From positions 1 through 64,000 of the forward strand of contig CAZHEH010000003.1 of the NCBI GenBank assembly GCA_964531695.1: a stretch of DNA of 64,000 nt, written 5' to 3'. Shown piece after piece: positions 18,182 through 27,599 of this stretch. The notes under the pieces are model-generated. The model was not told where the DNA came from. It ran no database searches and saw only the letters and a program-made list of their open reading frames with translations. The position numbers were made by a program, and so were the translations under genes. How positions within the stretch are numbered: the first letter of the stretch is position 1; each line of letters starts with the position of its first letter. Source of the stretch: JAGXKT01 sp964531695. GTDB lineage: Bacteria; Planctomycetota; Phycisphaerae; SM23-33.

Positions 18182-18795
18182 AACCGACCTCCGCTGCCCC
18201 CGGACGCCGGCGTTCGGGAAGGCGCCGAGACGGTCGTTCGGCCCCCTTGCTGCAGGGGTGGTGGCTTGACGCGGTGCCGCGTGGGACCGCGTCTTCTTTG
18301 CGCGGAAGCCGCCGAAACGGACATCAGAGAATGCGGCCGCGGGCCCCGGCCGGCGTGTGCACGGCGGCGGGGCAGAACCATGCCTCCCATGCGGGGGTAT
18401 AGAGCATGGCGTCTCGCCGGGGCGCATCCGGGGAGTTCCGGGCCTGCCGCTGGACCGGCCCGTGGCCTCGCGGAGGGCAAAACGGCGTTCCGCCGGCCGG
18501 CGGACCCGCGCCGAAAGCACACGGCCGCGAGCCGAGACGGATCCGGTGCGGGGCGGCCGAAGGCGTGTTATAGTACGGTGACTCGCTCGCTACGAAGGGA
18601 TCACGGGAACCGGCTTCATGGCCCCCATGGAGCCGCGCTGCGGTGAGAATCGGGCGGATGCACGGAAGGCCGGCGACGGCGAACCTGCACGGGCTGCCGA
18701 GGCCCCCTGACGCCGCGGATGCCCGGCCGTCATCGGAGCCCCGCCCCCGTAGGCCACGAAACTCGTTCACGAACGGACCGAATTTCGGGAACCCA
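18182..18795. other. Intergenic region between clpC and the sigma factor gene
   Basis: Holds the clpC terminator (18268-18299) and a possible -10, TATAGT, at 18569-18574 without a good -35. Open frames with GTG or ATG starts at 18643 and 18658 run into the sigma gene, but their text is low-complexity P/R/A. I see nothing else. Confidence 0.45.
18268..18299 (+). terminator. Intrinsic terminator of clpC
   Basis: GACGCGGT (18268-18275), 10-base loop, ACCGCGTC (18286-18293), then TTCTTT. The 8-bp stem is perfect. It lies 87 bp after the clpC stop. Confidence 0.7.
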
Positions 18796-19455
18796 TTGGC
18801 ACACGAAACGTCCAACCTCTCGGCCGGGCAGAAGCGTCCGGCCGGCGGCAAAACGCTCGCCTTCGAGGACGCGTCGCTGGTGGATCGCGTCAAGAAGGGC
18901 GACATGGAAGCGTTTGCCGACCTCGTAGCGAAGTACCAGGATCGCGTTTACAACCTGATGCTGCGGATGAGCGGACAGACCGCCGACGCGGAGGAGTTGA
19001 CGCAGGATGCATTCCTGCGGGCGCTCGAGCGGATCGGCCAGTACCACGGACGTAGCGGCTTCTACACATGGCTGTTCCGCGTGGCGGCGAACCTGGCGTT
19101 GTCGCGCCGCCGCCGCGCCGCGCGGGTCCAGTTCCACTCGCTGGACGCAACGGACGATGACGGTAACGGGCGGACGCAGGCCGACAACCTGACGGCCGCC
19201 ATGGCCCGCAGGCGGGACCCCTCGCCGGAGGACGCGGCCATGAAGAGTGAATCGCGGCAGCGCGTGCTGGCCGCCCTGGGCGAGTTGGATGACGAGTTCC
19301 GCCTCGCGGTGGTTCTGTGCGACATCGAGCAGATGGACTACGCCACGGCCGCCGAGGTGGCGGGCGTGCCGCTGGGAACGATCAAGAGTCGGCTGCACCG
19401 CGGACGATGCCTGCTGCGGACCCGGCTGGCGAGCTTGGTCGGATACGACAGATAG
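18796..19455 (+). CDS. ECF-type sigma-70 family RNA polymerase sigma factor
   Basis: A sigma factor with region 2 (LVAKYQDRVYNL, TADAEELTQDAF, FYTWLFRVAANL) and region 4 (YATAAEVAGVPLGTIKSRLHRGR), no region 3, hence the extracytoplasmic-function group. It directs RNA polymerase to a stress or envelope regulon. I propose TTG at 18796 (AHETSNLS follows, CGGGA about seven bases upstream). GTG 18643 or ATG 18658 would add about 50 disordered residues. Two bases separate its stop from the ATG of a membrane protein with an anti-sigma-like N-terminus, the usual sigma/anti-sigma arrangement. Confidence 0.87.
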   Translation: MAHETSNLSAGQKRPAGGKTLAFEDASLVDRVKKGDMEAFADLVAKYQDRVYNLMLRMSGQTADAEELTQDAFLRALERIGQYHGRSGFYTWLFRVAANLALSRRRRAARVQFHSLDATDDDGNGRTQADNLTAAMARRRDPSPEDAAMKSESRQRVLAALGELDDEFRLAVVLCDIEQMDYATAAEVAGVPLGTIKSRLHRGRCLLRTRLASLVGYDR

Positions 19456-19457
19456 CC

Positions 19458-21383
19458 ATGACGGACGAACGGAACATCACGGAACAGCTCTCGGCCTACC
19501 TGGACGGCGAGTTGAGCGACGCCGAGGCCGGGCGGATCGAATTGGCCGTCGCCGGCGATGAGAAGCTGGCGGCCGACCTGGAGTCCCTCCGCGCCACCCG
19601 CGAGTTGCTCCGCGGGCTGCCCCGCGAGAAGGCCCCGGCCGACATGGCCGACCGCGTGCTGACCCACGCCGAACGCGGCCAACTCATGCGGAAGTCGCCC
19701 ACGCGGCGGCAGCCGGGGCCGATGCGCTGGGCGCGGTTCGCGGCCGCGGCGGCCGTGCTCATCGTCGCCGGCGGGCTCGTCGCGCTCATGGTCCACGCCA
19801 TGTACCTGCCCGATGCCTGGGACGGCGCCGGCCAGACGGCACACGACGGCACCAACGGCGGGGCCGGGGTGCATCCCCCGACGGAAATCGCCGCGAAGAG
19901 CGGCGACGGCGACGAGGAGGGAAAAGCCGGCGAAATCGGAGGCAATAAGGTCGCGTCGGGCGACAAGACCGGCCGTCGGCCGCCGCGCGCCCGTTGGGGC
20001 AAGGGCGGCGAGCCCCACGGCGTAGGCCGCAGCCCGTTGGCCAAGGCCCGAACGCCCGATCGTCACGACGGGTCGGACGTGCGCGTCGAGAGTTTCCTGG
20101 AGCAGATTGAGGCCCCGTCGAACGCGGTCAACCTGGAGGTCGTCGACATGGTCCTGGGCCAGCAGGACGTCGAGGCATTCCTGATTGAGAACGGCATCCG
20201 CCCGTTGCGGACGACCGACCCCACCCCGGACCCCGAAACCACGATGTCGCGCCGGAACTTCTACTTCAACCAGCGGCTCAACGGCTCCGAGCAATATGTC
20301 GCCTTCGTCCCCGCCGGTGAGGTCGAGCAGTACCGCCTGGAACTGACCCGCCGGGTGGTCGCCTCGCAGGTGGCTCGTCGGTCGCGTGAGGGCGAGCCGA
20401 GCGGCCCGCCCGTGACATGTGCGGGCGGAGAAGGCCGGGCCGAGACGACCACCGACATTGGCTCGGCCGAACACCCCGAGCCGGAGGAGTCGGCCCGCAG
20501 CGAGGCGCGAGGCGCCGCGAAGCTCGCGGATGACGGCGAGAAGACCGACGACCAATGGAGCGAAGAGCTGCTTGCCGCGGCCGAGGGGATGAACGAGGCC
20601 CTGCCGGAGCCGCCCTCACCCAACGAGCAGGAGGCGCCCGGCGCGGCCGCGCCGCCCACCGCCGTCGAGGAGGCGGAGGCCGCCGACGCGGACGGGGCGG
20701 CCCGAACGGGCGAGCTCCCGGCGGAAGAGCCGCCGCGCCCGGCCGGGGGCGAGGCCGCGCCGACTGAGCCGGTCGCAGAGGATGCCCCGGGCGAGTCGAG
20801 TCCGGCGGACGGCGGCACCGATCCGAAAGATGAGCCCGACGCGGCGCTTCACCGGGATGGATCGCGCCAGGGCGAAGGTGCCCCGGCGTCGGAAGACGGC
20901 CATCGCGACGGGACGGAAAGGGAGAAGGCGTCGGTCCACGAAAAGGCGACACAAGCCGAGGCGGACCTCCCCGAAAGCGTTCCGAGCGAGGCGGACAACG
21001 GCGGCATCTCCGGCGGGTACGGAAGCGAGTCGGACACCCGACCGGCCGAGGACGCCCAGCGTGAACCGGCGGCCGGCGCCGAAGATGCCGGCACACGACC
21101 CGCGCGGATCACTGCGGGCGTTTCGGCTCTGCCGGGCGGGCAGGCGGCGGTCGACGAGCTGCGCCGTCAACTCACCGAAATCGGTGCGGACGTCGAACTG
21201 CTCGTCATCACGCTCGACGCGGTCCGCCCCGAGGAAGCCACGCCCGAGCGGCTGTTGGAGCAGATGCGCGCGGCCGAAAGCGAGGTCCAGATCCGCGAAT
21301 CGAACGCCGCGCAGGCCGACCCCAGCACGGCCCCCCCGCCCGAGTTGGACGCCGCACCGACCACCGCACCCGCGGGCGAATGA
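19458..21383 (+). CDS. Membrane anti-sigma-like protein with very long extracytoplasmic region
   Basis: A 641-residue protein. The N-terminus (NITEQLSAYLDGELSD) has the helical start typical of anti-sigma domains but none of the HxxxCxxC zinc ligands. One membrane helix lies at about residues 92-115 (FAAAAAVLIVAGGLVALMV). The outer part has a folded-looking block (about 200-320, VESFLEQIEAP, YVAFVPAGEVEQYRLEL), a long disordered stretch rich in E, A, P, G and D (about 330-550), and a terminal folded block (VDELRRQLTEIGADVELLVI). It probably holds the adjacent sigma factor at the membrane until a signal arrives. An AAA- or LPxTG-type function is not seen. Confidence 0.7.
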   Translation: MTDERNITEQLSAYLDGELSDAEAGRIELAVAGDEKLAADLESLRATRELLRGLPREKAPADMADRVLTHAERGQLMRKSPTRRQPGPMRWARFAAAAAVLIVAGGLVALMVHAMYLPDAWDGAGQTAHDGTNGGAGVHPPTEIAAKSGDGDEEGKAGEIGGNKVASGDKTGRRPPRARWGKGGEPHGVGRSPLAKARTPDRHDGSDVRVESFLEQIEAPSNAVNLEVVDMVLGQQDVEAFLIENGIRPLRTTDPTPDPETTMSRRNFYFNQRLNGSEQYVAFVPAGEVEQYRLELTRRVVASQVARRSREGEPSGPPVTCAGGEGRAETTTDIGSAEHPEPEESARSEARGAAKLADDGEKTDDQWSEELLAAAEGMNEALPEPPSPNEQEAPGAAAPPTAVEEAEAADADGAARTGELPAEEPPRPAGGEAAPTEPVAEDAPGESSPADGGTDPKDEPDAALHRDGSRQGEGAPASEDGHRDGTEREKASVHEKATQAEADLPESVPSEADNGGISGGYGSESDTRPAEDAQREPAAGAEDAGTRPARITAGVSALPGGQAAVDELRRQLTEIGADVELLVITLDAVRPEEATPERLLEQMRAAESEVQIRESNAAQADPSTAPPPELDAAPTTAPAGE

Positions 21384-21752
21384 CCCCGGGCCCTCGCGTT
21401 GCCGGCCCTGCCACCGCCGCCGCTCTACTCGAAGCGCCGGGATGTCTCCCGCATGGATAGTGCGCAGCCCGTGCAAGCCCGGTAGCCGCAGCAGGCGCTC
21501 GGCGAGTTGCATCCGGCCGAGAGCGAGTTGATCGTAATGCGAATCTGGGGGCGGATGACGGGCGGTAGGCCGAAGGGCGCCGTTGCGAGTTTGTCGAAGG
21601 GCGTCGGCCTGAGCGGGCAGGGGGCGGCGAGGCGGAATCCGCTTGGCGAAACCGCGGCGGGGGTTAGAATCCGCGGCATGCGACGCTGGATTGGCCGCGG
21701 GCGGTCTGCGGCAGGACAGCATCGGGCAACCCCGCCACAGAGGAGACTGCAA
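21384..21752. other. Intergenic region before the DUF5060 gene
   Basis: Contains an inverted relative of the CTTCGACAAGCTC repeat (21587-21600) and the promoter at 21643-21670. No gene seen. Confidence 0.45.
21643..21670 (+). promoter_or_regulatory. Promoter of the DUF5060 gene
   Basis: TTGGCG (21643-21648), 16-bp spacer, TAGAAT (21665-21670). The expected leader is about 75 bases. The -10 matches at five positions, the -35 at three. Confidence 0.45.
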
Positions 21753-23513
21753 ATGCTCCATTCAACTCACCGAGGTACCGGAAGCGCCGTCCGGCGAAGG
21801 ACGAGCGTGATCATCGTGGCATGGGCGGCCTGTTGGGTTCCAAGCGTGGCGTTTTGCCAAACGGCCGTGAAGCTCTATGAGATGGTCGAGGTGTCGATGA
21901 CCAACGACACGTCGTTTGACAACCCGTTCACGGACACCGAGCTTCGCCTGAACGTCTCGGCGCCGGCCGGCCGTCGTCTCGGCCGGGAGTTCACCTGGTA
22001 CGGCTTCCACGACGGCGACGGCAAGGGCGGCCAGAAGGGCAACGTCTGGAAGTTCCGCCTGCTGTTCGACGAGCCGGGCACTTGGACGGTCACGGCCGGG
22101 TTCTACAAGCCGGGCACCGACACGGCCAACGGACCCGAGAAGACGTTCACCTACACCGTCTCGGATGAGCGAATCCGCCGTGACGAGCACGGCCCTGTGC
22201 GGATCGACCCGCGGAACCCCATGCGGTTCGCCTTCGACGACGGGACGCCGTGGGTGACGTTTTCGATTCACAGCTCGCTGCTCCTGGACCGAGAGGATCC
22301 GAAGGTGTCGCATCAATGGATCGACGAGCACGTGGAGCGGGGGGTGAATGCGCTGGGGGTACGTTTCAGCAGCAATACTGACGCCATGAAGGAGCGGAAT
22401 CAGTATCACTGGCTGAAATCCGACGGTTCCCGGGCGGAATCCTGGCCGGACTACGACGGATTCGATTACTCCCGCTTCGACGTCGCGTCGTATCACCACA
22501 ACGAGAAGATCCTCGACTACGCCCAGGAGAAGGGCATCAAGCTGTTCATCTGGTTCGGCATCACCGGTCTCAATGGCCAGTACGATACGCCCGGCCCGCT
22601 GGACCACACCGATGACGGCGAGATGGGGCCGTTGCAGAAGCTGCACATCCGGTATCTGCTCGCCCGGTGGGCCCCGTATACGTGCTGGTGGCACTGGACG
22701 GTCGCCAGTGAATGGGAGGAGACGCGAAGAAGGAAGGGCGGCAAGGCGATTCACGTCAATCACGCCCGGATGCTCACGGACGGGAACCCTTGGAAGATGC
22801 TGATCAGCAATCATTCCCTGGGCGATTGGGAGTTGGACGGCACGGAGGACGGCTGGGGCCTGGCCACGCTCCAGAAGCGCGTGGGCGATTCGAAGAACGG
22901 ATTGGTCGCCGGCCCCCGGCGGTTCGTGGAAGACAATGACCATCACGGCATCCCGGTCTTCAACTGCGAGGGGATCTGGCAACTGTCCAACACCACGCGG
23001 AACCGGATCGCCACCGTGGCGCATCTGATGGCGGGCGGGTTCAGCAACATCGCCGTGTGGAAGAAAGGCCACGTCGACGGCTCGTTCGGCTGTAACTGGC
23101 CGAGCGTCATAGAGAAACATAAGGATTCCGCGGCCGCGCTGGGCATGCTGGCGCGGTTCTTCAACCGCCGCGACATCGACATCAACGCGTGCAGCCCGGC
23201 CCACGATCTGGTGGAGGTCTCCGGGGGCGCCAAGGTGCTGTGCCTTGCCGAGAAGGGCGTGCGGTACTACGTCTGGGCCGACCGGGGCGGAACGCCCACA
23301 CTGGACCTCCGCGGGCAGGAGGGCATGTTTGAGGTGGTGCGGTACGAGGGCGCCAACCTTCCGGCCGAGGGCGGCGGTACGAAGCTCGATTCCATCGCGG
23401 GCGGCGGCAAGCGCTCGCTCGGTGCGTGCCCGAAGAGCGGGTTCGGCAACGACTACCTGTTCGCGATTACCGCAACCGAGCCGGCGATCGGCACGACATC
23501 GGCGGGTCCGTAG
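21753..23513 (+). CDS. Secreted DUF5060/DUF4038-type glycoside hydrolase
   Basis: A 586-residue exported protein. The ATG at 21753 follows GAGGAGA by seven bases and opens a signal peptide (residues 1-36, cleavage near AFC-Q). Residues about 38-135 are a DUF5060 beta-sandwich (YEMVEVSMTN, FTWYGFHDG, GTWTVTAGFY). Residues about 145-460 look like a TIM barrel (KGIKLFIWFGI; WWHWTVASEWEE, whose Glu is a candidate acid/base). A small C-terminal beta domain (VRYYVWADRGG) resembles the collagen-binding-like domain of this group. Members cleave plant or algal glycans; the substrate here is unknown. It ends shortly before the convergent dacB gene. Confidence 0.75.
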   Translation: MLHSTHRGTGSAVRRRTSVIIVAWAACWVPSVAFCQTAVKLYEMVEVSMTNDTSFDNPFTDTELRLNVSAPAGRRLGREFTWYGFHDGDGKGGQKGNVWKFRLLFDEPGTWTVTAGFYKPGTDTANGPEKTFTYTVSDERIRRDEHGPVRIDPRNPMRFAFDDGTPWVTFSIHSSLLLDREDPKVSHQWIDEHVERGVNALGVRFSSNTDAMKERNQYHWLKSDGSRAESWPDYDGFDYSRFDVASYHHNEKILDYAQEKGIKLFIWFGITGLNGQYDTPGPLDHTDDGEMGPLQKLHIRYLLARWAPYTCWWHWTVASEWEETRRRKGGKAIHVNHARMLTDGNPWKMLISNHSLGDWELDGTEDGWGLATLQKRVGDSKNGLVAGPRRFVEDNDHHGIPVFNCEGIWQLSNTTRNRIATVAHLMAGGFSNIAVWKKGHVDGSFGCNWPSVIEKHKDSAAALGMLARFFNRRDIDINACSPAHDLVEVSGGAKVLCLAEKGVRYYVWADRGGTPTLDLRGQEGMFEVVRYEGANLPAEGGGTKLDSIAGGGKRSLGACPKSGFGNDYLFAITATEPAIGTTSAGP

Positions 23514-23561
23514 CTTGCGGCGGCAGGGCGGATCCGCGCGGCGGGGCCGGGCGCGGTTGCG

Positions 23562-25022
23562 CTACGGCAGCGGCTCGGGGTCGCCCGTGCGGGCGTGGTG
23601 GCGGAGGACGGCGCGGCAGACGGCGTCCTGGAGTTGCTTGGCCTTCCAGGCCTTTCCGGGTGCGACCTGGTTGACCATCACGCTGAAGGCGTAGGCCGGG
23701 CCGCCTTTTTCGTCCAGCACGTAGCCGCTGAGGCAGGACACCCCGCGGATGTAGCCGGTCTTGGCCTTGACGCGGCTCTTACAGCCCGCACCGCGCAGCC
23801 GCTTCCGGAGCGTGCCGTCCACGCCTGAGGTCGGCAACGCCTCCAGGAGCAGTTCGCCGGCCCGGCCGCCTGAGAGGTGGTAAAGCACGGTCGTCATGGC
23901 CCGTGGGGTGACGTGGTTGTTGCGGGAGAGCCCGCTGCCGTCGGCGACGCGGAGATCGTCCTCTTCGATTCCGAAGGCCTCGCCAAGCGTGCGTTCCATG
24001 ATCTCGGCGCTGCCGGCCCAGGTGCCGTCGCCGGCCGCCAGCAACATCGCCTCGGCGGCCATGTTGACGCTGTCCTTGTTCGTCCGGCGCAGCACGGCCG
24101 AGAGGGGGGTGCGCGTTGCGAGGATGAGCTTCATCTCGTCGTCATCGGCATCGAGCGGCGGCACGGCCCGCACGTCGCCGTCGAAGTCGACGCCCGCTTC
24201 GGCGAGCCGGTCGGCCAGCACGCGGCCGAGCAGCAGCGCCGGCCGGTCCACCGGCACGGACAGCGGCCAGGTCTTCTCGCCGGTCATCGTGCCGCGCAGC
24301 GTGATGAGCGAGTCATCCTCGTTGGTACGCATGGACCACACGTTCCGCTTGCCGGGGCGGACGGTGCTCTTCACGCGGATGTGCCGCGAGCGGGGGCTCA
24401 GCACCGGCCGGGCGCTCCGACCGTCGGACTGGAACGAAACGTCGATGCAGTTATTGTGGTAGTTCAGCGCGCCGACGGGCGCGGCGTAGTCCCGGTTGTG
24501 CTGGTCCTCGGGCCAGTCGGGGTGGCGGCGGCTCTCGCGTTCGGCCGGACCGGCCAGCAGGATGTCCCCCGCGAGCTTCCCGCCGGTCGCGTCCTTGACG
24601 GCCTCGGCCCACCGGTCCAGCTCGGCGTAGATGCTCGTGTCGGTGCCGTGCGCGATCTTGGGGTCGCCGAGCAGGGGGTCGTGCCCGCCCACGACGACCA
24701 GGTCATCCCCGCGCTGGTAGACGCTCGTGGTGAACTCGTATCCAGGGCCGAAGCGGGTGAGGATGAAAGCGCTGGTGAGCAGCTTCTGGTTGCTGGCGGG
24801 GATGCTGAGCCGGTCCGAGCGGAGGTCGACCGACGAGCAGCCGGAGGCGAGGTCGACGACGGACACGGCCGCACGGCCCTTGTTTTCCGCCTCGTAGTCG
24901 GCGACGAGCGACCGGACGTCGGACGCCAGGTCGGCGGCACGAGAGGGCAGCGCGAAAGCCAGCGCGCAGGTCGCGGCCGTGAGGATGGCGGTGTGTCGTC
25001 TCCTGTCCCGAGTGTCGTGCAT
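23562..25022 (-). CDS. dacB: D-Ala-D-Ala carboxypeptidase/endopeptidase, PBP4 (S13) family
   Basis: A 486-residue periplasmic enzyme that trims peptidoglycan cross-links. A signal peptide (residues 1-29) precedes the penicillin-binding core with its three motifs: SNQK (Ser77, Lys80), SVN in KDSVNMAAE, and KTG in VKAKTGYIRG. The long insert between the first two motifs is typical of S13 enzymes. I use the ATG at 25022; a GTG eight codons upstream (25046) is also open. It lies 35 bp after phosphofructokinase on the same strand and may be co-transcribed, although the two have no obvious functional link. Confidence 0.9.
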   Translation of the reverse strand: MHDTRDRRRHTAILTAATCALAFALPSRAADLASDVRSLVADYEAENKGRAAVSVVDLASGCSSVDLRSDRLSIPASNQKLLTSAFILTRFGPGYEFTTSVYQRGDDLVVVGGHDPLLGDPKIAHGTDTSIYAELDRWAEAVKDATGGKLAGDILLAGPAERESRRHPDWPEDQHNRDYAAPVGALNYHNNCIDVSFQSDGRSARPVLSPRSRHIRVKSTVRPGKRNVWSMRTNEDDSLITLRGTMTGEKTWPLSVPVDRPALLLGRVLADRLAEAGVDFDGDVRAVPPLDADDDEMKLILATRTPLSAVLRRTNKDSVNMAAEAMLLAAGDGTWAGSAEIMERTLGEAFGIEEDDLRVADGSGLSRNNHVTPRAMTTVLYHLSGGRAGELLLEALPTSGVDGTLRKRLRGAGCKSRVKAKTGYIRGVSCLSGYVLDEKGGPAYAFSVMVNQVAPGKAWKAKQLQDAVCRAVLRHHARTGDPEPLP

Positions 25023-25057
25023 CGCTCCGTCGTTGCCGCGCCGCACGGGGCCGGCGA

Positions 25058-26209
25058 CTATTCCTTCCGGGCGGCGGGTCGCGTGTCGGGCGTATCGGCG
25101 AGGTCTCCCTCGTCGCCGAAGACGGCGCCGGTCGCGCGGGCGGCCCGCACCAGCCGGTGGTTCCCGGGCACGGTACGGACCTTATCGGCCACGTCGGCGA
25201 TGGGAACCGAGGTTATCTCGCCGGCCTGCTCCACGACCACGCGCCCGAAGCGCCCCTCGCGGAGCAGCGTGAAGGCATGGTAGCCGAAGCCGGTGGCCAG
25301 CACGCGGTCCCGCGCGGTCGGGGTGCCGCCGCGCTGGACGTGTCCGAGGATGATGGCCCGGCTTTCCAGCCGGCTGATCTTCTCCACTTCTTCCGCCACG
25401 TACTTGGATACGCCGCCGAGGCGGATCGGGTCGGGCGAGTTCTCGACGACGTGGTCCACGACCTGCTCGCCGCCGACGGGCTTGGCGCCCTCGCCGACGG
25501 CCACGATGGTGAAGCCCTTGCCGCCGCGGTTGCGGCCGGCGCACTTCTCGGCGACGGTCTCCATGCGGAAGGGAATCTCCGGGATGAGGATCACGTCGGC
25601 GCCCGAGGCCAGCCCGGCGTGGAGCGTGAGCCAGCCGGCGTAGCGCCCCATCAACTCGACGACCATCACGCGATGGTGGCTCGACGCGGTCGTGCGGATC
25701 TTGTCCAGGGCGTCGGTGGCCGTGGCGACGGCCGTGTCGTGCCCGAACGTGATGTCCGTGGCCCACAGGTCGTTGTCGATTGTCTTGGGCACGCCGACGA
25801 CGTTGAGCCCGCGTTCGATGAGCTTGGCGGCCCCGCTCATGGTGCCGTCGCCGCCGATGACCACGAGGGCGTCGAGCCCGGCTTCGTGGTAGTGGTCCAC
25901 GACCTGGTCCCGCACGTCCTTCCGCACCCATCCGCCCTGTCCGTCGGGCACGGCGTAGTCGGACGGGTTGGCCTTGTTGCAGGAGCCGAGGATCGTTCCG
26001 CCGAGGTTGAGGATGCCGCTGACGTCTAGGTAGCTCAGGGGGCGGATGCGGTTCTGGATGAGCCCGAGGTAGCCGTCCTCAATGCCCAGGACCTGCATGC
26101 CGCCGGATAGGGCGGCCTTGGCCACAGCGCGGATCACCGCGTTGAGTCCGGGGCAGTCTCCGCCGCCGGTCAGGATGCCGATTCGTTGCGGTCCGTCACC
26201 CATGTCCAT
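25058..26209 (-). CDS. pfkA: 6-phosphofructokinase family enzyme
   Basis: A 383-residue enzyme that phosphorylates fructose 6-phosphate to the 1,6-bisphosphate. Motifs: GILTGGGDCPGLNAVIR at the start, IGGDGTMSGA, PKTIDNDL with the catalytic Asp, MGRYAGWLTL and HVQRGG. GGDG (Gly at the ATP/PPi-discriminating site) suggests ATP use, while the Lys in PKTID is the form common in PPi-dependent and group III enzymes, so the donor is uncertain. The gene diverges from the PilZ gene; 84 bp separate the starts. Confidence 0.9.
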   Translation of the reverse strand: MDMGDGPQRIGILTGGGDCPGLNAVIRAVAKAALSGGMQVLGIEDGYLGLIQNRIRPLSYLDVSGILNLGGTILGSCNKANPSDYAVPDGQGGWVRKDVRDQVVDHYHEAGLDALVVIGGDGTMSGAAKLIERGLNVVGVPKTIDNDLWATDITFGHDTAVATATDALDKIRTTASSHHRVMVVELMGRYAGWLTLHAGLASGADVILIPEIPFRMETVAEKCAGRNRGGKGFTIVAVGEGAKPVGGEQVVDHVVENSPDPIRLGGVSKYVAEEVEKISRLESRAIILGHVQRGGTPTARDRVLATGFGYHAFTLLREGRFGRVVVEQAGEITSVPIADVADKVRTVPGNHRLVRAARATGAVFGDEGDLADTPDTRPAARKE

Positions 26210-26293
26210 ATCCCTCGCTCATCTGCTATACTTCTCAGGAAGCCGCCATCTCGATCCGATACTACCGGCAGGGACGCTGCGAGGAAACGTCAA

Positions 26294-26617
26294 ATGGGTC
26301 ACGGGCAGGAAACCGACCGTCGGCGGCACGCCAGATACCCGCTGAACACCCGCGTCGGCTTCTACCACGCGCCCACCCAGCGTGAGTTCCCCGCGCGATG
26401 CGCGAACATTTCGCAGAGCGGCATGATGATGTACGTCCCGGCAGCGACGCCGGTGCAGCCGGGCCAGCCCATCCGCGTCTCGGTCGACGCCGTGTACCGG
26501 CCGGAGCTTGCGGGCCTGTCGGGCGAGCCGATCGAGGGAACCGTCGTGCGCGTCGACCGCATGGCGATGATGCGTTCCGGGCACCTGGCGGTGGGCGTTC
26601 GCTTCCGCGGCGCGTAG
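26294..26617 (+). CDS. PilZ-domain protein
   Basis: A 107-residue single-domain protein. RRRHARYPL (residues 9-17) provides the RxxxR part of the cyclic-di-GMP site and NISQSGM the (D/N)xSxxG part, followed by a beta-barrel ending in HLAVGVRF. It is a probable c-di-GMP-responsive adaptor; its partner is unknown. ATG 26294 follows GAGG by nine bases. A longer frame upstream is open but lacks PilZ-like text. Confidence 0.82.
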   Translation: MGHGQETDRRRHARYPLNTRVGFYHAPTQREFPARCANISQSGMMMYVPAATPVQPGQPIRVSVDAVYRPELAGLSGEPIEGTVVRVDRMAMMRSGHLAVGVRFRGA

Positions 26618-26630
26618 GCGGCGCCGCCCG

Positions 26631-27572
26631 CTACGGCTCAGGGATCTGGTCGGCCATCAGCAGGGCCACCTGTTCGGCGGTCGGCATGGCGGATTGCGCC
26701 CCGATCCTCGTGCAGGCCAGCGCGCCGGCGGCATTGGCGAAGCGGGCCGCGGCGCGGAGCTTGTCTCCGCGGGCAACGGCCAGGCCCAGCGCCGCGGTGA
26801 AGGCGTCCCCCGCGGCCGTGGTGTCCACCACGTCCACGTGGTAGGGCCCGACGCGCGAGATATGCCCCTCGGCCGAGACGACGAGCGAGCCGCGCGCCCC
26901 GAGCTTGATGACGGCCGCCTTGGCCCCGCGGGCGATCAACTCGGAGGCGACGTTCTTGCTACCGCGTTCCTCCGCGGCGGCGCGTCCGGTGAGCTGCTCG
27001 GCCTCGCCGGCGTTCGGCGTGAGGACATCGACGGCAAACAACTCGGGGCAGACCTGCCGCGGCGCCGGGGCCGGGTCGAGCACGATGCGGCACCGGTGGC
27101 GGCGGGCCACCTCGAGCGCGGCCCGTACGGTCGGCAAGGGCAGCTCGAGCTGGAGAAGCACGACGTGCGCCTGCTCGAAGAGCGACTCCTCGGCGAATAC
27201 GTCGTCGGGCGTGAGCCGGTAGTTCGCGCCGCTGGCGACGACGATGGAGTTCTCGCCGTTGGCGTCCACCAGGATCATCGCCACGCCGCTGGGCGTCGAG
27301 GGGTGGGTCCGGATGTGCGAGCAGTCGACGCCCTCGGCCCGCAGGTTCGCCAGCAGCGCCTCGCCGAAGCGGTCGGCGCCGACGCAGCCGACCAGCGCGC
27401 AGTGCCCGCCGAGCCGGGCGGCGGCGACGGCCTGGTTCGCCCCCTTGCCGCCGGGTGAGGTCGTCAGGCGGTCGCCGAGCACCGTCTCGCCCGGTGCGGG
27501 CATGGCGGGACAGCGCACGGCCATGTCCATGTTGATCGACCCGACGACGAGGATGTTGGGCTGGTCAAGCAC
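26631..27572 (-). CDS. rbsK: Ribokinase (PfkB family)
   Basis: A 313-residue sugar kinase. SINMDMA and PGGKGANQAVAAARLG form the first PfkB signature and sugar site. DTTAAGDAFTAALG is the second signature with the catalytic Asp in AGDAF. Length and motifs fit ribokinase, which makes ribose 5-phosphate; related deoxyribo- or nucleoside kinases are the alternative. It follows the gap-broken acetyltransferase by 27 bp in a minus-strand run from purM. Confidence 0.88.
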   Translation of the reverse strand: MLDQPNILVVGSINMDMAVRCPAMPAPGETVLGDRLTTSPGGKGANQAVAAARLGGHCALVGCVGADRFGEALLANLRAEGVDCSHIRTHPSTPSGVAMILVDANGENSIVVASGANYRLTPDDVFAEESLFEQAHVVLLQLELPLPTVRAALEVARRHRCRIVLDPAPAPRQVCPELFAVDVLTPNAGEAEQLTGRAAAEERGSKNVASELIARGAKAAVIKLGARGSLVVSAEGHISRVGPYHVDVVDTTAAGDAFTAALGLAVARGDKLRAAARFANAAGALACTRIGAQSAMPTAEQVALLMADQIPEP

Positions 27573-27599
27573 TCGGGGTACCGGTGGCGAACGGGCGCG

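Noticed and set aside
18643..18795. N-terminal extension of the sigma factor from GTG 18643
   Set aside because: About 50 residues of P/R/A-rich text with no family similarity; TTG 18796 has a ribosome-site-like CGGGA and gives a normal length.
26227..26232. TATACT as the PilZ gene -10
   Set aside because: No acceptable -35 at 15-19 bp, and overlapping TAG/TAT boxes on the other strand make it ambiguous.
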